Assembly (NCBI RefSeq): GCF_000307875.1
Contig: NZ_AJLS01000035.1
Span: 1 to 64,000, forward strand
DNA from: Neobacillus bataviensis LMG 21833
GTDB taxonomy: Bacteria; Bacillota; Bacilli; Bacillales; Cytobacillaceae
Direction of reading: 5' to 3'
DNA length: 64,000 bases
Each line of letters begins with the position of its first letter. The stretch's first letter is position 1. This document shows positions 33,741 to 43,633 of this stretch, in pieces. Below the pieces are notes generated by a model, which had not been told where the DNA came from, did no database searches, and worked only from the letters and a program-made list of their open reading frames with translations. A program made the translations under genes and the position numbers.

Positions 33741-34021
33741 TATCATCGCCTCCTTCACATTACAGTAAATGCAAAAAAGGCAAAAAAGCGTCTATTTTTT
33801 ATTAATTTTTTCCGAACAAAACAGAGAAATGATTTTTTGCGATATTTCGCTTATGTGAACTTTTTGAAAGAACTGTAGGTCATTTACCCCAGTTTGTGAC
33901 GTTCATTAAAGACCGGTAACATTTCAATTAAATGAATGTAATGAACTGATATATCGACAAAATGAAGGGTATATCCTATTTTATAATGCCTTTAAGTCTA
34001 ACGAGTGGAGGGGTTTGCATG

Positions 34022-34216
34022 ATGGATCAGTCACCACAGAATGAAGTTCAGCAAAAACTACATCTTCTAATTGATGAGCTCATTAAATCTGGCATTTATA
34101 AAATAAATAACAAGCACCTATATGAATGGACTTTACGTGATTTAGAAGATGAGTATAAAGATCTTGAAAAACAGATGTATGACGAGGAAAGTGCTCCGAT
34201 TTCGTTAAATACTTAG
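34022..34216 (+). CDS. fbpA: FbpA-family small protein
   Basis: The 64-residue helical protein contains KLHLLIDELIKSGIYKINNKHLYEWTLRDLEDEYKDL. This matches the core of the Fur-regulated FbpA family (LI..LI..GIYK..N..LYELTL.ELE.EY). In B. subtilis, Fbp proteins help spare iron with the small RNA FsrA. I find no convincing Fur box upstream, so iron control is not shown here. ATG 34022 is 8 bases after GGAGGGG; the adjacent ATG 34019 is also possible. A terminator follows. Confidence 0.6.
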   Translation: MDQSPQNEVQQKLHLLIDELIKSGIYKINNKHLYEWTLRDLEDEYKDLEKQMYDEESAPISLNT

Positions 34217-34260
34217 ATAAAGAAAATGATACTTAAGTAAATATGGATGCAAGGATAACC

Positions 34261-34284
34261 AAAAGCAGTCTAGTGGCTGCTTTT
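34261..34284 (+). terminator. Terminator after the fbpA-like gene
   Basis: AAAAGCAG (34261-34268) pairs with CTGCTTTT (34277-34284), with partial extension into the loop, followed by TT. Confidence 0.75.
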
Positions 34285-34393
34285 TTCCTATGCGATTTTA
34301 CCTTGAAAAATCAGGCGTTCTGCTTTTCTTTAGATAAAAAGACCTAGTAAAAAGTGGTGCAAATAAAAATTTTTTAAATTGTTTATTTTCTTA

Positions 34394-34423
34394 TTTACAC
34401 AAAACCTATTGGTATGGTAGGAT
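34394..34423 (+). promoter_or_regulatory. Possible promoter and inverted repeat before yezD
   Basis: TTTACA (34394-34399) and TAGGAT (34418-34423) are 18 bases apart. CCTA-N9-TAGG (34405-34421) overlaps this promoter and could be an operator. If the promoter is real, transcription begins downstream of ATG 34414, which argues for a later yezD start. Confidence 0.4.
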
Positions 34424-34632
34424 TAATTCCATCGAATACCTTGGAAAGTCGTTTTTATGAAAAGGGGGCGAATCAACTGAATGCAGATGAAAAGGAAGAG
34501 CTTATTGCACATCTCGAAAAAATGCTTGAATCCTTAAAGTTTGGATCCATCACACTAGTTGTCCAAGATGGCAAGATTGTGCAACTTGAGAAAAACGAAA
34601 AGGTTCGTCTTCAACCAAATAAAAATCGCTGA
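34414..34632 (+). CDS. yezD: YezD-family small protein (DUF2292)
   Basis: The C-terminal 45 residues (LESLKFGSITLVVQDGKIVQLEKNEKVRL) match the YezD/DUF2292 family, which is often found beside sulfur-assimilation genes, as here before cysH. Coordinates give the longest ATG reading (72 residues). ATG 34414 has no ribosome site, and AAAGGGGG at 34461-34468 sits 8 bases before an in-frame CTG at 34477, which would give a 51-residue protein closer to the family length. A CTG start is therefore likely. A strong hairpin lies between it and cysH. Confidence 0.7.
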   Translation: MVGLIPSNTLESRFYEKGANQLNADEKEELIAHLEKMLESLKFGSITLVVQDGKIVQLEKNEKVRLQPNKNR

Positions 34633-34645
34633 CTAGACAAACTAG

Positions 34646-34686
34646 AGGCGGTCTTCACTTAATAAAGTGGAAGACCGCCTTTTTTA
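34646..34686 (+). terminator. Terminator or attenuator between yezD and cysH
   Basis: Arms 34646-34660 and 34665-34680 pair with a single bulge, followed by TTTTTT. Only about 25 bases separate it from cysH, too few for a promoter, so transcripts reaching cysH must read through it or start inside yezD. Confidence 0.8.
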
Positions 34687-34709
34687 TTGAAAAAAGGAGG
34701 CCAGCAAGG

Positions 34710-35426
34710 ATGACAGAAACAGTAACGTATCAAAATTGGAGTCAAATTTCCGGAATATTCCCCATTTTGGATGAAACCAAGGGGGCGCGTTCGGTATTAG
34801 AGTGGGCATATCGTTCCTATCCCGAAGAGCAGATTGTCTATGCGTCAAGCTTCGGTGCCGAGGCAATCGTATTAATTGATTTAATTCAACAGGTGAAGCC
34901 GGATGCCCATATTGTTTTTCTAGATACAGGCTTACATTTTCCTGAAACGTATGAAGTCATTGATAAGATGGAAGCTCGGTTTCCAATCCTACGAATCGAG
35001 CGAAAACAACCGAAAATAAGTTTGGATGAACAATCGGCCGAATATGGGTCGGCATTATGGAAAAGGGATCCGAATCAATGCTGCCATATTCGTAAGGTCA
35101 TTCCATTAAAGGAGACGTTGACCGCAAAACAAGCTTGGATCTCCGGGCTGCGCCGCGAACAATCTCCGACAAGGGCGAATACCGAATTCCTTAATAAGGA
35201 TGAAAAATTTGAGAACATCAAAATCTGTCCATTGATTCATTGGACCTGGGATGAAGTATGGAGCTACATCAAGGAGAGGGATCTTCCTTACAACACCCTG
35301 CACGACCATCAATACCCAAGCATCGGCTGCTTTCCCTGTACACAACCTGTTGGGGATGACGGTGATTCGCGCGCCGGACGGTGGACAGGAAGCGGTAAGA
35401 CGGAATGTGGTTTACACACCCGTTAA
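34710..35426 (+). CDS. cysH: (Phospho)adenylyl-sulfate reductase
   Basis: Reduces activated sulfate (APS or PAPS) to sulfite using thioredoxin or similar. The 238-residue protein has YASSFGAEAIVLIDLI (nucleotide loop), FLDTGLHFPETYE, and cysteine pairs CC in NQCCHIRK and CxxC in GCFPCTQPV. These pairs ligate a 4Fe-4S cluster as in the APS-reducing type, and the catalytic ECGLH is at the C-terminus. AAGGAGG is 9 bases before ATG 34710. It heads cysH-cysP-sat-cysC-cobA-sirB-cysJ-cysI. Confidence 0.95.
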   Translation: MTETVTYQNWSQISGIFPILDETKGARSVLEWAYRSYPEEQIVYASSFGAEAIVLIDLIQQVKPDAHIVFLDTGLHFPETYEVIDKMEARFPILRIERKQPKISLDEQSAEYGSALWKRDPNQCCHIRKVIPLKETLTAKQAWISGLRREQSPTRANTEFLNKDEKFENIKICPLIHWTWDEVWSYIKERDLPYNTLHDHQYPSIGCFPCTQPVGDDGDSRAGRWTGSGKTECGLHTR

Positions 35427-35482
35427 TGAAAAATTTTAAACGTGCAAATCCCCATATTTGAGGGATTAAGGAGGCATTTCAA

Positions 35483-36541
35483 GTGCTTATAATGATTGCG
35501 ATTACCATCGGATTATTTTTTGCGATAAATATTGGTGCCAGCGGTGCGGCGGCCTCGATGGGAATCGCCTACGGATCAGGTGTTGTCAAAAAACGACTGG
35601 CCTTGATGCTTTGCGGTATCGCAGTATTTCTTGGTGCCTGGCTTGGCGGCGGTGAAGTGGTCAAAACCATTGGCAGCGGAATTGTCCCGAGCCACACCTT
35701 TACCGTGCCAATTGCCCTTATCGTTTTAGCATCAGCAGCGTTATCCCTGTTCTTGGCTAATATTTTTGGCATCCCTTTATCCACAAGTGAAGTGGCAGTT
35801 GGATCTGTCGTCGGTGCCGGGATTGTGTACCAATCGGTATTTGTCAGTAAGCTTGTCTGGATTATGTTTTTTTGGCTGCTCACACCGTTTGCCGCATTTG
35901 TCATTGCCGTCGCAGCCTCCTATTTATTAAAAAAGGTAAAATGGATGACGACATCGAAAGCTGTTCCATTTTTATCTTTGTTAGTGGTTATTATGGGGCT
36001 GTTTGAGGCGTTTTCAGCGGGGATGAACAATGTAGCCAATGCGGTCGGTCCGCTTGTCGGTGCCAAAATTCTCTCCACCGGAAGTGGTATTTTCTGGGGC
36101 GGATTATTTGTTGCAGGCGGAGCCTTGCTGCTTGGGCAGCGCGTCCTTGAGACAAATGGAAAAAAAATAACGGAGCTTCGCCTGGAAGAGGGCTGTGTTA
36201 TTTCAGGCACAGGGGCAACGATTGTGACGGTGGCATCGGTGTTCGGAATTCCTGTTCCACTAACGCAAATTACGACTTCTTCCATTATTGGGATGGGTTT
36301 TGCTAAACACGGCAAGTCAGTGTTGAAAAAGGATATTGTGGTTCAGCTGCTGACCGTGTGGATCGTTTCACCTGTATTGTCGATGGTGTTATCGTACACC
36401 CTCATCCAATTGATTATTGAACATAATTTCTATCCAATTATCGCCATGGCCGGTGTGCTGATCTCCGTGTTTGGTGTGCTGTCATTAATGAAACGAGGGA
36501 AGCATACGATCGCGGTGCATCAGGAGGTTGTGAAGGATTAA
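35483..36541 (+). CDS. cysP: Sulfate permease of the PiT family
   Basis: The 352-residue membrane protein has about ten helices in two inverted halves, each with a PiT signature (AINIGASGAAASMGIAYGSG and SAGMNNVANAVGPLVGA). The second conserved GIPLSTSEVAVGSVVGAG and GIPVPLTQITTSSIIGMG motifs are present. PiT proteins usually carry phosphate, but CysP in B. subtilis imports sulfate and lies in the same place after cysH. GTG 35483 has AAGGAGG 7 bases upstream. Confidence 0.92.
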   Translation: MLIMIAITIGLFFAINIGASGAAASMGIAYGSGVVKKRLALMLCGIAVFLGAWLGGGEVVKTIGSGIVPSHTFTVPIALIVLASAALSLFLANIFGIPLSTSEVAVGSVVGAGIVYQSVFVSKLVWIMFFWLLTPFAAFVIAVAASYLLKKVKWMTTSKAVPFLSLLVVIMGLFEAFSAGMNNVANAVGPLVGAKILSTGSGIFWGGLFVAGGALLLGQRVLETNGKKITELRLEEGCVISGTGATIVTVASVFGIPVPLTQITTSSIIGMGFAKHGKSVLKKDIVVQLLTVWIVSPVLSMVLSYTLIQLIIEHNFYPIIAMAGVLISVFGVLSLMKRGKHTIAVHQEVVKD

Positions 36542-36550
36542 CCTGCGGAG

Positions 36551-36633
36551 TAGCGAGTAAAAACGGTACATTCGCGAGTAAACGGTGGGGATTCGCGAGT
36601 AAACGCGGCCAATTCGCGAGTAAACGCGGCTCA
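36551..36633. repeat. Tandem 21-bp repeat between cysP and sat, four units
   Basis: Units start at 36551 (degenerate, 20 bases), 36571, 36592 and 36613 and share TTCGCGAGTAAACG. Unit spacing is 21 bases and the last two units are nearly identical. There are no spacers, so it is not CRISPR. It is GC-rich compared with its surroundings and lies inside the sulfate operon without breaking a gene. Confidence 0.8.
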
Positions 36634-36687
36634 GTGGCCAGCAACACCATTTTTAAATACAAAAAACATTGAAGGGATTTGAAAAAG

Positions 36688-37836
36688 ATGTCATTTTTGC
36701 CTAAACCTCATGGAGGAAAATTGATTCAAGCATATAATCCAAATTATGATCTAACACAGATCGAAAGAGAACTGGAAATTGATGCAATCGCCTTGAGCGA
36801 CCTTGAACTCATTGGTGTGGGGTTGTTTAGCCCACTGACTGGGTTCCTCGGTAAATCCGATTATGAATCTGTTGTTACAAACATGCGTTTAGCAGACAAC
36901 ACAATCTGGTCGATACCAGTGACACTTCCCATTTCCTATCAAACGGCTGCAACGCTCACAGTGGGGGAAGAAATCAAGTTAGTTTTTCAAAAAGAGGTAT
37001 ATGGGGTTATTAAAGTATCTGAATGGTATGAACCTGATTTAGATAAGGAGGCAATCGAGGTATATAAGACTCCAGAACTTGCCCATCCAGGCGTCAAGCG
37101 ACTATATGAAAGAGGGCCAGTCTATGTTGCCGGTGAAGTAACACTCGTTAAAAAGCCGGAAAAAGGTGTATTTTCCGATGTGTGGCTTGAACCAAAGGAA
37201 ACAAGGGCATTATTTGAAGAAAAAGGCTGGAAAACGGTCGTGGGCTTCCAGACAAGGAATCCGATCCACCGTGCCCATGAATATATTCAAAAAGCCGCAT
37301 TGGAAACAGTCGATGGACTTTTCGTGAACCCCTTAGTCGGTGAAACAAAATCTGACGACATCCCGGCCGATGTTCGCTTGAAAAGCTATCGAGTTTTACT
37401 TGAAAACTACTATCCTAGCAATCGCGTGCAACTCGGTGTCTATCCCGCGGCGATGCGTTACGCTGGTCCAAGAGAAGCCATTTTTCACGCAATTGCCCGG
37501 AAAAACTTTGGCTGCACACATTTCATTGTCGGCCGCGATCACGCCGGTGTCGGCAATTATTACGGAACCTATGATGCGCAGCTAATCTTCAGTAATTTTC
37601 CTGAAGGGGAACTAGGCATTAAGCCACTGTTCTTTGAACATAGCTTTTATTGCACTAAATGTGAAGGTATGGCTTCTGACAAAACTTGCCCGCACAGCAA
37701 TGAAGACAGGGTTATCCTCTCTGGTACAAAGGTAAGGGAAATGCTGCGCTCCGGCACACTTCCCCCGTCTACTTTCAGCCGAAAAGAGGTCGTGGAAGTG
37801 TTGATTGAAGGATTAAAAGAAACCGCAACGGTATAG
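36688..37836 (+). CDS. sat: Sulfate adenylyltransferase
   Basis: Activates sulfate with ATP to give APS and pyrophosphate. The 382-residue ATP-sulfurylase has [23 protein letters not shown] (with the catalytic QTRNPxHR and second-site HxxH), GRDHAGVG and a late zinc-like cluster ([17 protein letters not shown]). ATG 36688 has GAAGGGA 10 bases upstream and gives [10 protein letters not shown], matching the family start; the in-frame TTG at 36679 is too close to the ribosome site. Its product is the substrate for CysC and CysH. Confidence 0.96.
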   Translation: MSFLPKPHGGKLIQAYNPNYDLTQIERELEIDAIALSDLELIGVGLFSPLTGFLGKSDYESVVTNMRLADNTIWSIPVTLPISYQTAATLTVGEEIKLVFQKEVYGVIKVSEWYEPDLDKEAIEVYKTPELAHPGVKRLYERGPVYVAGEVTLVKKPEKGVFSDVWLEPKETRALFEEKGWKTVVGFQTRNPIHRAHEYIQKAALETVDGLFVNPLVGETKSDDIPADVRLKSYRVLLENYYPSNRVQLGVYPAAMRYAGPREAIFHAIARKNFGCTHFIVGRDHAGVGNYYGTYDAQLIFSNFPEGELGIKPLFFEHSFYCTKCEGMASDKTCPHSNEDRVILSGTKVREMLRSGTLPPSTFSRKEVVEVLIEGLKETATV

Positions 37837-37849
37837 GAGGGAATCGAAC

Positions 37850-38449
37850 ATGTCAAAAGCAACGAATATCACCTGGCACGCGGCAACAGTTACAAAGACC
37901 GACAGGCGTGTTCAAAATGGTCATGGCAGCTGTGTCTTATGGTTTACCGGCCTGTCAGGCTCAGGAAAATCAACCATCGCTAACGCTGTTTCCAGCGAAT
38001 TATACCGTCAGGGCATCAATGAATATGTACTCGACGGCGATAATATCCGCCACGGCTTGAACCGCGATCTTGGTTTTTCCGATTATGACCGTACAGAAAA
38101 TATTCGCCGGATTGGCGAAGTGGCGAAACTGTTTGTCGATAGCGGTGCGGTGGTAACCACCGCATTTATTTCACCATTCCGTTCAGACCGTGATCAGGTA
38201 CGTGCCCTTTTTAAAAAAGAAGAATTTATTGAGGTTTACGTCGAGTGTCCGATTGAAGAATGTGAACGCCGCGATCCTAAGCAGCTATATGAAAAAGCAC
38301 GCCGCGGAGAAATAAAGGATTTTACCGGGATTGATTCCCCGTATGAGGCACCAGAGCGCCCGGAAATCACGATTCGTTCTGACCTATTACATGTAGAAGA
38401 TGCCGTGGGGCAAATTTTTCAATACCTTCAACAAAAAAATATTATTTAG
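37850..38449 (+). CDS. cysC: Adenylyl-sulfate kinase
   Basis: Phosphorylates APS to PAPS. The 199-residue kinase has Walker [10 protein letters not shown] (about residue 32), [39 protein letters not shown] and [35 protein letters not shown], all characteristic. AGGAGGGAATCGAAC precedes ATG 37850. It sits 13 bases after sat. Because the downstream reductase has the Fe-S cysteines of APS reductases, CysC may serve PAPS supply for other uses, or both routes may operate. Confidence 0.95.
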   Translation: MSKATNITWHAATVTKTDRRVQNGHGSCVLWFTGLSGSGKSTIANAVSSELYRQGINEYVLDGDNIRHGLNRDLGFSDYDRTENIRRIGEVAKLFVDSGAVVTTAFISPFRSDRDQVRALFKKEEFIEVYVECPIEECERRDPKQLYEKARRGEIKDFTGIDSPYEAPERPEITIRSDLLHVEDAVGQIFQYLQQKNII

Positions 38450-38470
38450 CTGTGAAAGGATGATGAGCCC

Positions 38471-39247
38471 ATGGCTGGCAAGGTGTTTTTGGTAGGTGCG
38501 GGTCCTGGGGATCCTGAATTAATTACGGTAAAAGGAATGCGCTGCCTGCAGCAAGCCGATGTCATCCTTTATGATCGGCTGGTCAATCCTGAACTGCTGG
38601 GTTATGCAAAGGAAGGGGCACAGCTTGTTTACTGTGGCAAGCTCCCGCATTATCATACGATGAAGCAGGAAACGATTAACCACTTTTTAGTAAAATACGC
38701 CAAAAAAGGCTATCAGGTTGTCCGCTTAAAGGGAGGAGATCCCTTTGTATTCGGACGCGGTGGGGAAGAAGCAGAGGAATGTGCCCGCTGCGATGTGCCG
38801 TTTGAAATTGTTCCAGGTATCACGGCCGGAATCGCTGCCTCTGCATATGCCGGGATTCCTGTTACCCATCGAGGCTTGAGTAAAAGTTTTGCGTTTATAA
38901 CAGGTCATCAAATCGGCGACGCGGCAGCGGAGCACCAGTGGTATCATTTGGCAAATGCTGTGGATACGATTTGTGTTTATATGGGGGTTTCCCACCTTTC
39001 AACAATCACAAAACACTTAATTCAGAACGGAAAATCAGCGCAAACCCCTATTGCTCTTGTTCACTGGGGAACATTAAGTGACCAGCGAACGGTAATCGGG
39101 ACGCTTGAGACGATAGAAGCACGAGTGAAGAAGGCAGCGATTTCCAATCCAAGCATGATCATCATTGGTGAGGTCGTCCGCCTTCATAATAAATTGAACT
39201 GGTTTCAGGAAGAGATAGCTCCTGATTTACCAGTTGTCCATGGATGA
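38471..39247 (+). CDS. cobA: Uroporphyrinogen-III C-methyltransferase
   Basis: Methylates uroporphyrinogen III twice with SAM to make precorrin-2, the first step to siroheme for CysI. The 258-residue protein has VGAGPGDPELITVKG (SAM site), VILYDRLVNPELL, RLKGGDPFVFGRGGEE and VPGITAGIAASAYAGIPVTHRG, which are SUMT signatures. It is fused to no other domain, unlike CysG. It precedes sirB by 8 bases. A separate precorrin-2 dehydrogenase (SirC/YlnF) is not present next to it. Confidence 0.94.
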   Translation: MAGKVFLVGAGPGDPELITVKGMRCLQQADVILYDRLVNPELLGYAKEGAQLVYCGKLPHYHTMKQETINHFLVKYAKKGYQVVRLKGGDPFVFGRGGEEAEECARCDVPFEIVPGITAGIAASAYAGIPVTHRGLSKSFAFITGHQIGDAAAEHQWYHLANAVDTICVYMGVSHLSTITKHLIQNGKSAQTPIALVHWGTLSDQRTVIGTLETIEARVKKAAISNPSMIIIGEVVRLHNKLNWFQEEIAPDLPVVHG

Positions 39248-39255
39248 GGTAAAAA

Positions 39256-39990
39256 ATGAAAGCTATTTTATATATTGGTCACGGATCTCGCTCGAAAAAA
39301 GGGTCTGAGGAAGCAAAAGCCTTTATTAAAAGGGTAATAGATAGGACAGATGTGCCAATTCAGGAAATCAGTTTCCTAGAGTTGACGGAGCCGTTCATTG
39401 AGGAAGGGTTTGAGCAGTGTGTCGCAAGGGGCGCTTCTGAAATTACGGTTGTACCACTGTTTCTCCTTGCTGCAGGTCATATTAAACAAGATATCCCATT
39501 GGCCTTGTCAGGATTACAGGCGAGGTTTCCTGAAATTCAGGTAACTGTAAAGGATCCATTTGGTGTTCAGGGAAGAATTCTCGATGCGATTGTCGATTTG
39601 ATTAGGGATACTGCAGGGGATTTGGTGCCAGCGGATCGACTCTTACTTGTTGGAAGGGGCAGCAGCGACGCGGGGATCCTTGATGATTTTTCAAAAATTA
39701 CAAGTGGCATCAGGAATCGCCTTGGAATTAAAAAAGTTTCTGTTTGTTACTTAGCTGCAGCTGAACCTAGGCTTTTGGAGGGGTTTGAGTCAATAACCGC
39801 AGATGCAGAGGGCAGGGTTATCGTAGTGCCATATTTATTATTTTCAGGCCTCCTACTTGCGGAAGTGAATCAAGAGGTGCAAAGGCGGCAAAAGCTAGGA
39901 CAGGAGATTCTTCTAACCGGCGCATTAAGCGGCCATCGGGCGATTGAAAAAATTGTCATTGAAAGGGCAAGTGCGGTGGAAGTGTTCTAG
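39256..39990 (+). CDS. sirB: Sirohydrochlorin ferrochelatase
   Basis: Inserts Fe2+ into sirohydrochlorin to make siroheme. The 244-residue CbiX-type chelatase shows two related halves. The N-terminal IGHGSRSKKGSEEAKAF carries the metal-binding histidine and VPLFLLAAGHIKQDIPLAL the second; LLVGRGSSDAG begins the C-terminal half. It starts 8 bases after cobA, with GATGAGG before the ATG. The dehydrogenase step between CobA and SirB must be encoded elsewhere or carried out by another protein. Confidence 0.9.
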   Translation: MKAILYIGHGSRSKKGSEEAKAFIKRVIDRTDVPIQEISFLELTEPFIEEGFEQCVARGASEITVVPLFLLAAGHIKQDIPLALSGLQARFPEIQVTVKDPFGVQGRILDAIVDLIRDTAGDLVPADRLLLVGRGSSDAGILDDFSKITSGIRNRLGIKKVSVCYLAAAEPRLLEGFESITADAEGRVIVVPYLLFSGLLLAEVNQEVQRRQKLGQEILLTGALSGHRAIEKIVIERASAVEVF

Positions 39991-40053
39991 TTTCATAGCT
40001 TAAAAGCTCAAACAAACATAAGAGAATATATAACACAAATTGAGGTGGTATTG

Positions 40054-41859
40054 TTGCAACTTCAGGTATTGAACAGCCCGTTTAATCAGGAGCAGGCAGA
40101 GCTCCTTAACCGCATTCTGCCGACACTTACCGAACCACAGAAATTCTGGCTAAGCGGTTTTCTTGCTGCATCTCAAGGCACCGTTGCGCTCGGGACGCCA
40201 GCTACACATGTTCAGTTACAAGCTGTGAAAACAAAAACAAAAGAAGTGACCATTTTATATGGATCACAAACTGGGAATTCCCAAGGCTTGGCAAAGAAGG
40301 CTGCCAAGCAACTAGAAAGCAAAGACTTTCAAGTTAACATATCTTCCATGAATGATTTTAAACCAAATAATCTAAAAAAGGTCCAAAATCTGCTTATTAT
40401 TGCAAGTACACATGGAGAAGGTGATCCGCCTGATAACGCGCTGACATGCTATGAATTTCTCCATAGCAAACGAGCGCCAAAGCTGGCAGGTCTCCAATTT
40501 TCCGTTTTAGCACTGGGCGACAGTTCGTATGAGTTCTTTTGCCAGACGGGAAAAGACTTCGATAAGCGATTGGAAGAACTCGGAGGCACAAGACTTTATC
40601 CCCGCTTTGACTGTGATGTGGACTTTGATGAACCAGCAGCAGAATGGCTTCAAGGGGTTCTGGGCAGTCTGGGTGAGGCACAATCTGGAAATGCGACTCA
40701 AGCCCATGAATCAGCACTACAATCAGTAGAATCACAGTATTCAAGAACGAAGCCATTCCAAGCCGAAATTCTTGAAAATATCAATTTGAACGGACGAGGC
40801 TCGAATAAAGAAACACGTCATTTAGAAATTTCACTGGAAGGTTCTGGTCTCACATATGATCCTGGTGACAGCCTTGGAATTTATCCGGAAAACGATCCGG
40901 CACTTGTCGACCTCCTTCTTGAGGAAACGAGATGGAATCCAGAAGAACTCGTGACAGTTAAACAAGGGGATGTTCGCCCGTTAAGAGAAGCACTTCTCTC
41001 TTATTATGAAATTACTGTTCTAACAAAACCACTTCTGCAAAAGGCAGCAACACTGTCAGCATGCAAGGAATTACAGGACCTAACCGCAGAAGGCAATGAA
41101 GAAAAATTAAAAGCCTACCTGGCTAGACGTGATTTGCTAGATTTAATTCGTGACTTTACACCATGGATCAGCTCTGCACAAGAGTTTGTCACTATTTTGC
41201 GAAAAATACCTGCACGACTTTATTCGATTGCCAGCAGCTTATCTGCAAATCCAGATGAGGTCCATTTGACCATTGGTGCTGTTCGCTATGATGCCCATGG
41301 CCGCGGTCGTAATGGAGTTTGTTCGATACAAACAGCAGAACGGCTAAACCCGGGAGACATATTGAAGGTCTACGTTCAACATAACGAAAACTTTAAATTG
41401 CCACAAAGTCCGGAGACACCAATCATCATGATTGGACCTGGAACAGGAGTAGCACCGTTCCGCTCGTTTATGCAGGAACGTGAAGAAATCGGAGCTACAT
41501 CAAAATCATGGCTGTTCTTCGGTGATCAGCATTTCTTGACCGACTTCCTTTATCAAATTGAATGGCAAAAGTGGCTTCAAAACGGCACACTGACAAAATT
41601 AGATGTGGCTTTTTCGCGGGATACCAAACAAAAAGTATATGTCCAGCACCGTATGCTTGAACAAAGCAAGGAATTGTTCGAGTGGCTGCAAGAAGGAGCC
41701 GCCCTTTACATTTGCGGCGATGAAAAACATATGGCACACGACGTCCACAAAACCCTTCTTGAGATTATTGAAAAAGAAGGCGTCATGAGCCGAGAACAAG
41801 CAGTAGAGTATCTAGCAAACTTGCAACAGCAAAAACGTTACCAAAGGGATGTATATTGA
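40054..41859 (+). CDS. cysJ: Sulfite reductase (NADPH) flavoprotein alpha component
   Basis: Passes electrons from NADPH through FAD and FMN to CysI. The 601-residue protein has an N-terminal segment, a flavodoxin domain ([39 protein letters not shown]), an FAD-binding domain (RLYSIASS) and an NADPH domain ([29 protein letters not shown]). TTG 40054 gives [20 protein letters not shown], matching the start of B. subtilis CysJ; GAGGTGG is 5 bases upstream, and an in-frame GTG at 40045 lies within that site. It abuts cysI. Confidence 0.95.
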   Translation: MQLQVLNSPFNQEQAELLNRILPTLTEPQKFWLSGFLAASQGTVALGTPATHVQLQAVKTKTKEVTILYGSQTGNSQGLAKKAAKQLESKDFQVNISSMNDFKPNNLKKVQNLLIIASTHGEGDPPDNALTCYEFLHSKRAPKLAGLQFSVLALGDSSYEFFCQTGKDFDKRLEELGGTRLYPRFDCDVDFDEPAAEWLQGVLGSLGEAQSGNATQAHESALQSVESQYSRTKPFQAEILENINLNGRGSNKETRHLEISLEGSGLTYDPGDSLGIYPENDPALVDLLLEETRWNPEELVTVKQGDVRPLREALLSYYEITVLTKPLLQKAATLSACKELQDLTAEGNEEKLKAYLARRDLLDLIRDFTPWISSAQEFVTILRKIPARLYSIASSLSANPDEVHLTIGAVRYDAHGRGRNGVCSIQTAERLNPGDILKVYVQHNENFKLPQSPETPIIMIGPGTGVAPFRSFMQEREEIGATSKSWLFFGDQHFLTDFLYQIEWQKWLQNGTLTKLDVAFSRDTKQKVYVQHRMLEQSKELFEWLQEGAALYICGDEKHMAHDVHKTLLEIIEKEGVMSREQAVEYLANLQQQKRYQRDVY

Positions 41860-41876
41860 GAGGAGTTTTTTTCAAC

Positions 41877-43595
41877 ATGCTGAAACAAATTTTAACAGCA
41901 CCAGGGGGAGCGCCTAGCGATGTCGAACGCATAAAAGATGAAAGCGACTATTTGCGGGGCTCGTTGAAAGAGGTCATGCAGGATCGAATCAGCGCCGGAA
42001 TTCCCGAGGACGACAATCGCTTAATGAAACACCATGGCAGCTATTTACAGGATGACCGTGACCTCCGCAACGAACGACAAAAGCAAAAACTGGAACCGGC
42101 GTATCAATTCATGCTGCGTGTTCGATTGCCTGGTGGCGTTGCAGCTCCAAACCAGTGGCTTGTCATGGATGAACTGGCTGAAAAATATGGTAATGGCACC
42201 TTGAAACTGACCACTCGTGAGACCTTTCAAATGCATGGGATTTTAAAATGGAATATGAAAAACACGATACAGGAAATTCATTCTTCGCTATTGGATACGA
42301 TCGCAGCCTGCGGCGATGTAAATCGTAACGTGATGTGCGCCTCAAATCCATATCAGTCTGAAATCCATGCCGAAGTATATGAATGGTCAAAAAAATTAAG
42401 TGATGATTTATTACCTCGCACAAGAGCGTATCATGAAATTTGGCTGGATGAAGAAAAAGTGGCCGGCACTCCTGATGTCGAAGAAGTAGAACCAATGTAT
42501 GGCCCGACTTACTTGCCGCGAAAGTTTAAAATTGGCATTGCCGTTCCACCATCCAATGATATTGATGTTTTTTCACAAGACCTTGGATTCATTGCAATTG
42601 TGGAGGACAGCAAGCTGATTGGATTTAATATTGCAATTGGCGGCGGAATGGGCATGACGCATGGTGATACGGCAACATATCCACAGCTAGCCAGGGTTAT
42701 TGGTTTCTGCAAACCGGAGCAGCTTTATGACGTGGCGGAAAAAACGATTACCATTCAACGCGATTATGGAAATCGTTCTGTTCGCAAAAATGCTCGGTTT
42801 AAATACACGGTGGATCGACTTGGGTTAGGTGCAGTCAAGGAAGAGTTAGAAAATCGCCTTGGATGGAAGCTAAGTGAGGCGAAACCGTATCAGTTCGATC
42901 ATAATGGTGACCGTTACGGCTGGGTAAAAGGCATTCAAGGGAGATGGCATTTTACACTGTTTGTTGAAGGCGGCCGCGTCGCTGATTATGAAAATGTTCA
43001 ATTAAAGACGGGCTTAAGCAAAATCGCTAAGATTCATACTGGAGATTTCCATTTGACAGCCAATCAAAACGTAATTATTGCCAATGTATCTAGCCAGAAA
43101 AAGAAAAAGATCAATGAATTGATTGAAAAATACAAATTAACGGACGGAAAGCATGTTACGGCCCTCCGCCGCAACTCGATGGCATGTGTGGCGCTTCCAA
43201 CATGTGGATTGGCGATGGCCGAAGCAGAACGCTATTTACCGGTTCTGATTAACAAAATTGAAGAAATTTTGGATGAAAGCGGCCTCCGTGACGAGGACAT
43301 TACAATCCGCATGACGGGCTGTCCAAACGGATGTGCAAGGCACGCACTCGGCGAAATTGGCTTTATTGGCAAGGCACCAGGTAAATACAACATGTATCTA
43401 GGTGCAGCACATGATGGCAGCCGTTTAAGTAAAATGTTTCGTGAAAATATCGGCGAAGCAGAAATACTCAAAGAATTGAGCGTCATTCTTCCGCGCTACG
43501 CAAAAGAACGGCAGGAAGGGGAACATTTCGGGGACTTTGTGATCCGCGCCGAGATTGTTAATGCAACAACAGACGGCACCAATTTTCATGAATGA
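41877..43595 (+). CDS. cysI: Sulfite reductase hemoprotein beta component
   Basis: Reduces sulfite to sulfide by six electrons at a siroheme coupled to a 4Fe-4S cluster. The 572 residues are full length and align throughout with Bacillus CysI ([34 protein letters not shown]). The cluster cysteines are in [17 protein letters not shown] and [13 protein letters not shown] 41877 lies 11 bases after GAGAGGAG. The frame continues back to a TTG at 41856 overlapping the cysJ stop, but that start has no ribosome site. A strong terminator follows, ending the sulfur operon. Confidence 0.96.
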   Translation: MLKQILTAPGGAPSDVERIKDESDYLRGSLKEVMQDRISAGIPEDDNRLMKHHGSYLQDDRDLRNERQKQKLEPAYQFMLRVRLPGGVAAPNQWLVMDELAEKYGNGTLKLTTRETFQMHGILKWNMKNTIQEIHSSLLDTIAACGDVNRNVMCASNPYQSEIHAEVYEWSKKLSDDLLPRTRAYHEIWLDEEKVAGTPDVEEVEPMYGPTYLPRKFKIGIAVPPSNDIDVFSQDLGFIAIVEDSKLIGFNIAIGGGMGMTHGDTATYPQLARVIGFCKPEQLYDVAEKTITIQRDYGNRSVRKNARFKYTVDRLGLGAVKEELENRLGWKLSEAKPYQFDHNGDRYGWVKGIQGRWHFTLFVEGGRVADYENVQLKTGLSKIAKIHTGDFHLTANQNVIIANVSSQKKKKINELIEKYKLTDGKHVTALRRNSMACVALPTCGLAMAEAERYLPVLINKIEEILDESGLRDEDITIRMTGCPNGCARHALGEIGFIGKAPGKYNMYLGAAHDGSRLSKMFRENIGEAEILKELSVILPRYAKERQEGEHFGDFVIRAEIVNATTDGTNFHE

Positions 43596-43606
43596 TTTTC
43601 ACAAGC

Positions 43607-43633
43607 AAAAGAGACAGCCGGGCTGTCTCTTTT
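43607..43633. terminator. Terminator between cysI and the J-domain gene
   Basis: AAAAGAGACAGC (43607-43618) and GCTGTCTCTTTT (43622-43633) pair perfectly, with A-runs and T-runs on either side. It serves both convergent genes. Confidence 0.88.

Noticed and set aside
35920..36315. Minus-strand reading frame opposite cysP
   Set aside because: It is a shadow of the PiT permease gene; the long open frame results from the repeated hydrophobic codons.
36551..36633. Possible CRISPR array
   Set aside because: The units are directly adjacent with no unique spacers, and no cas genes are present.
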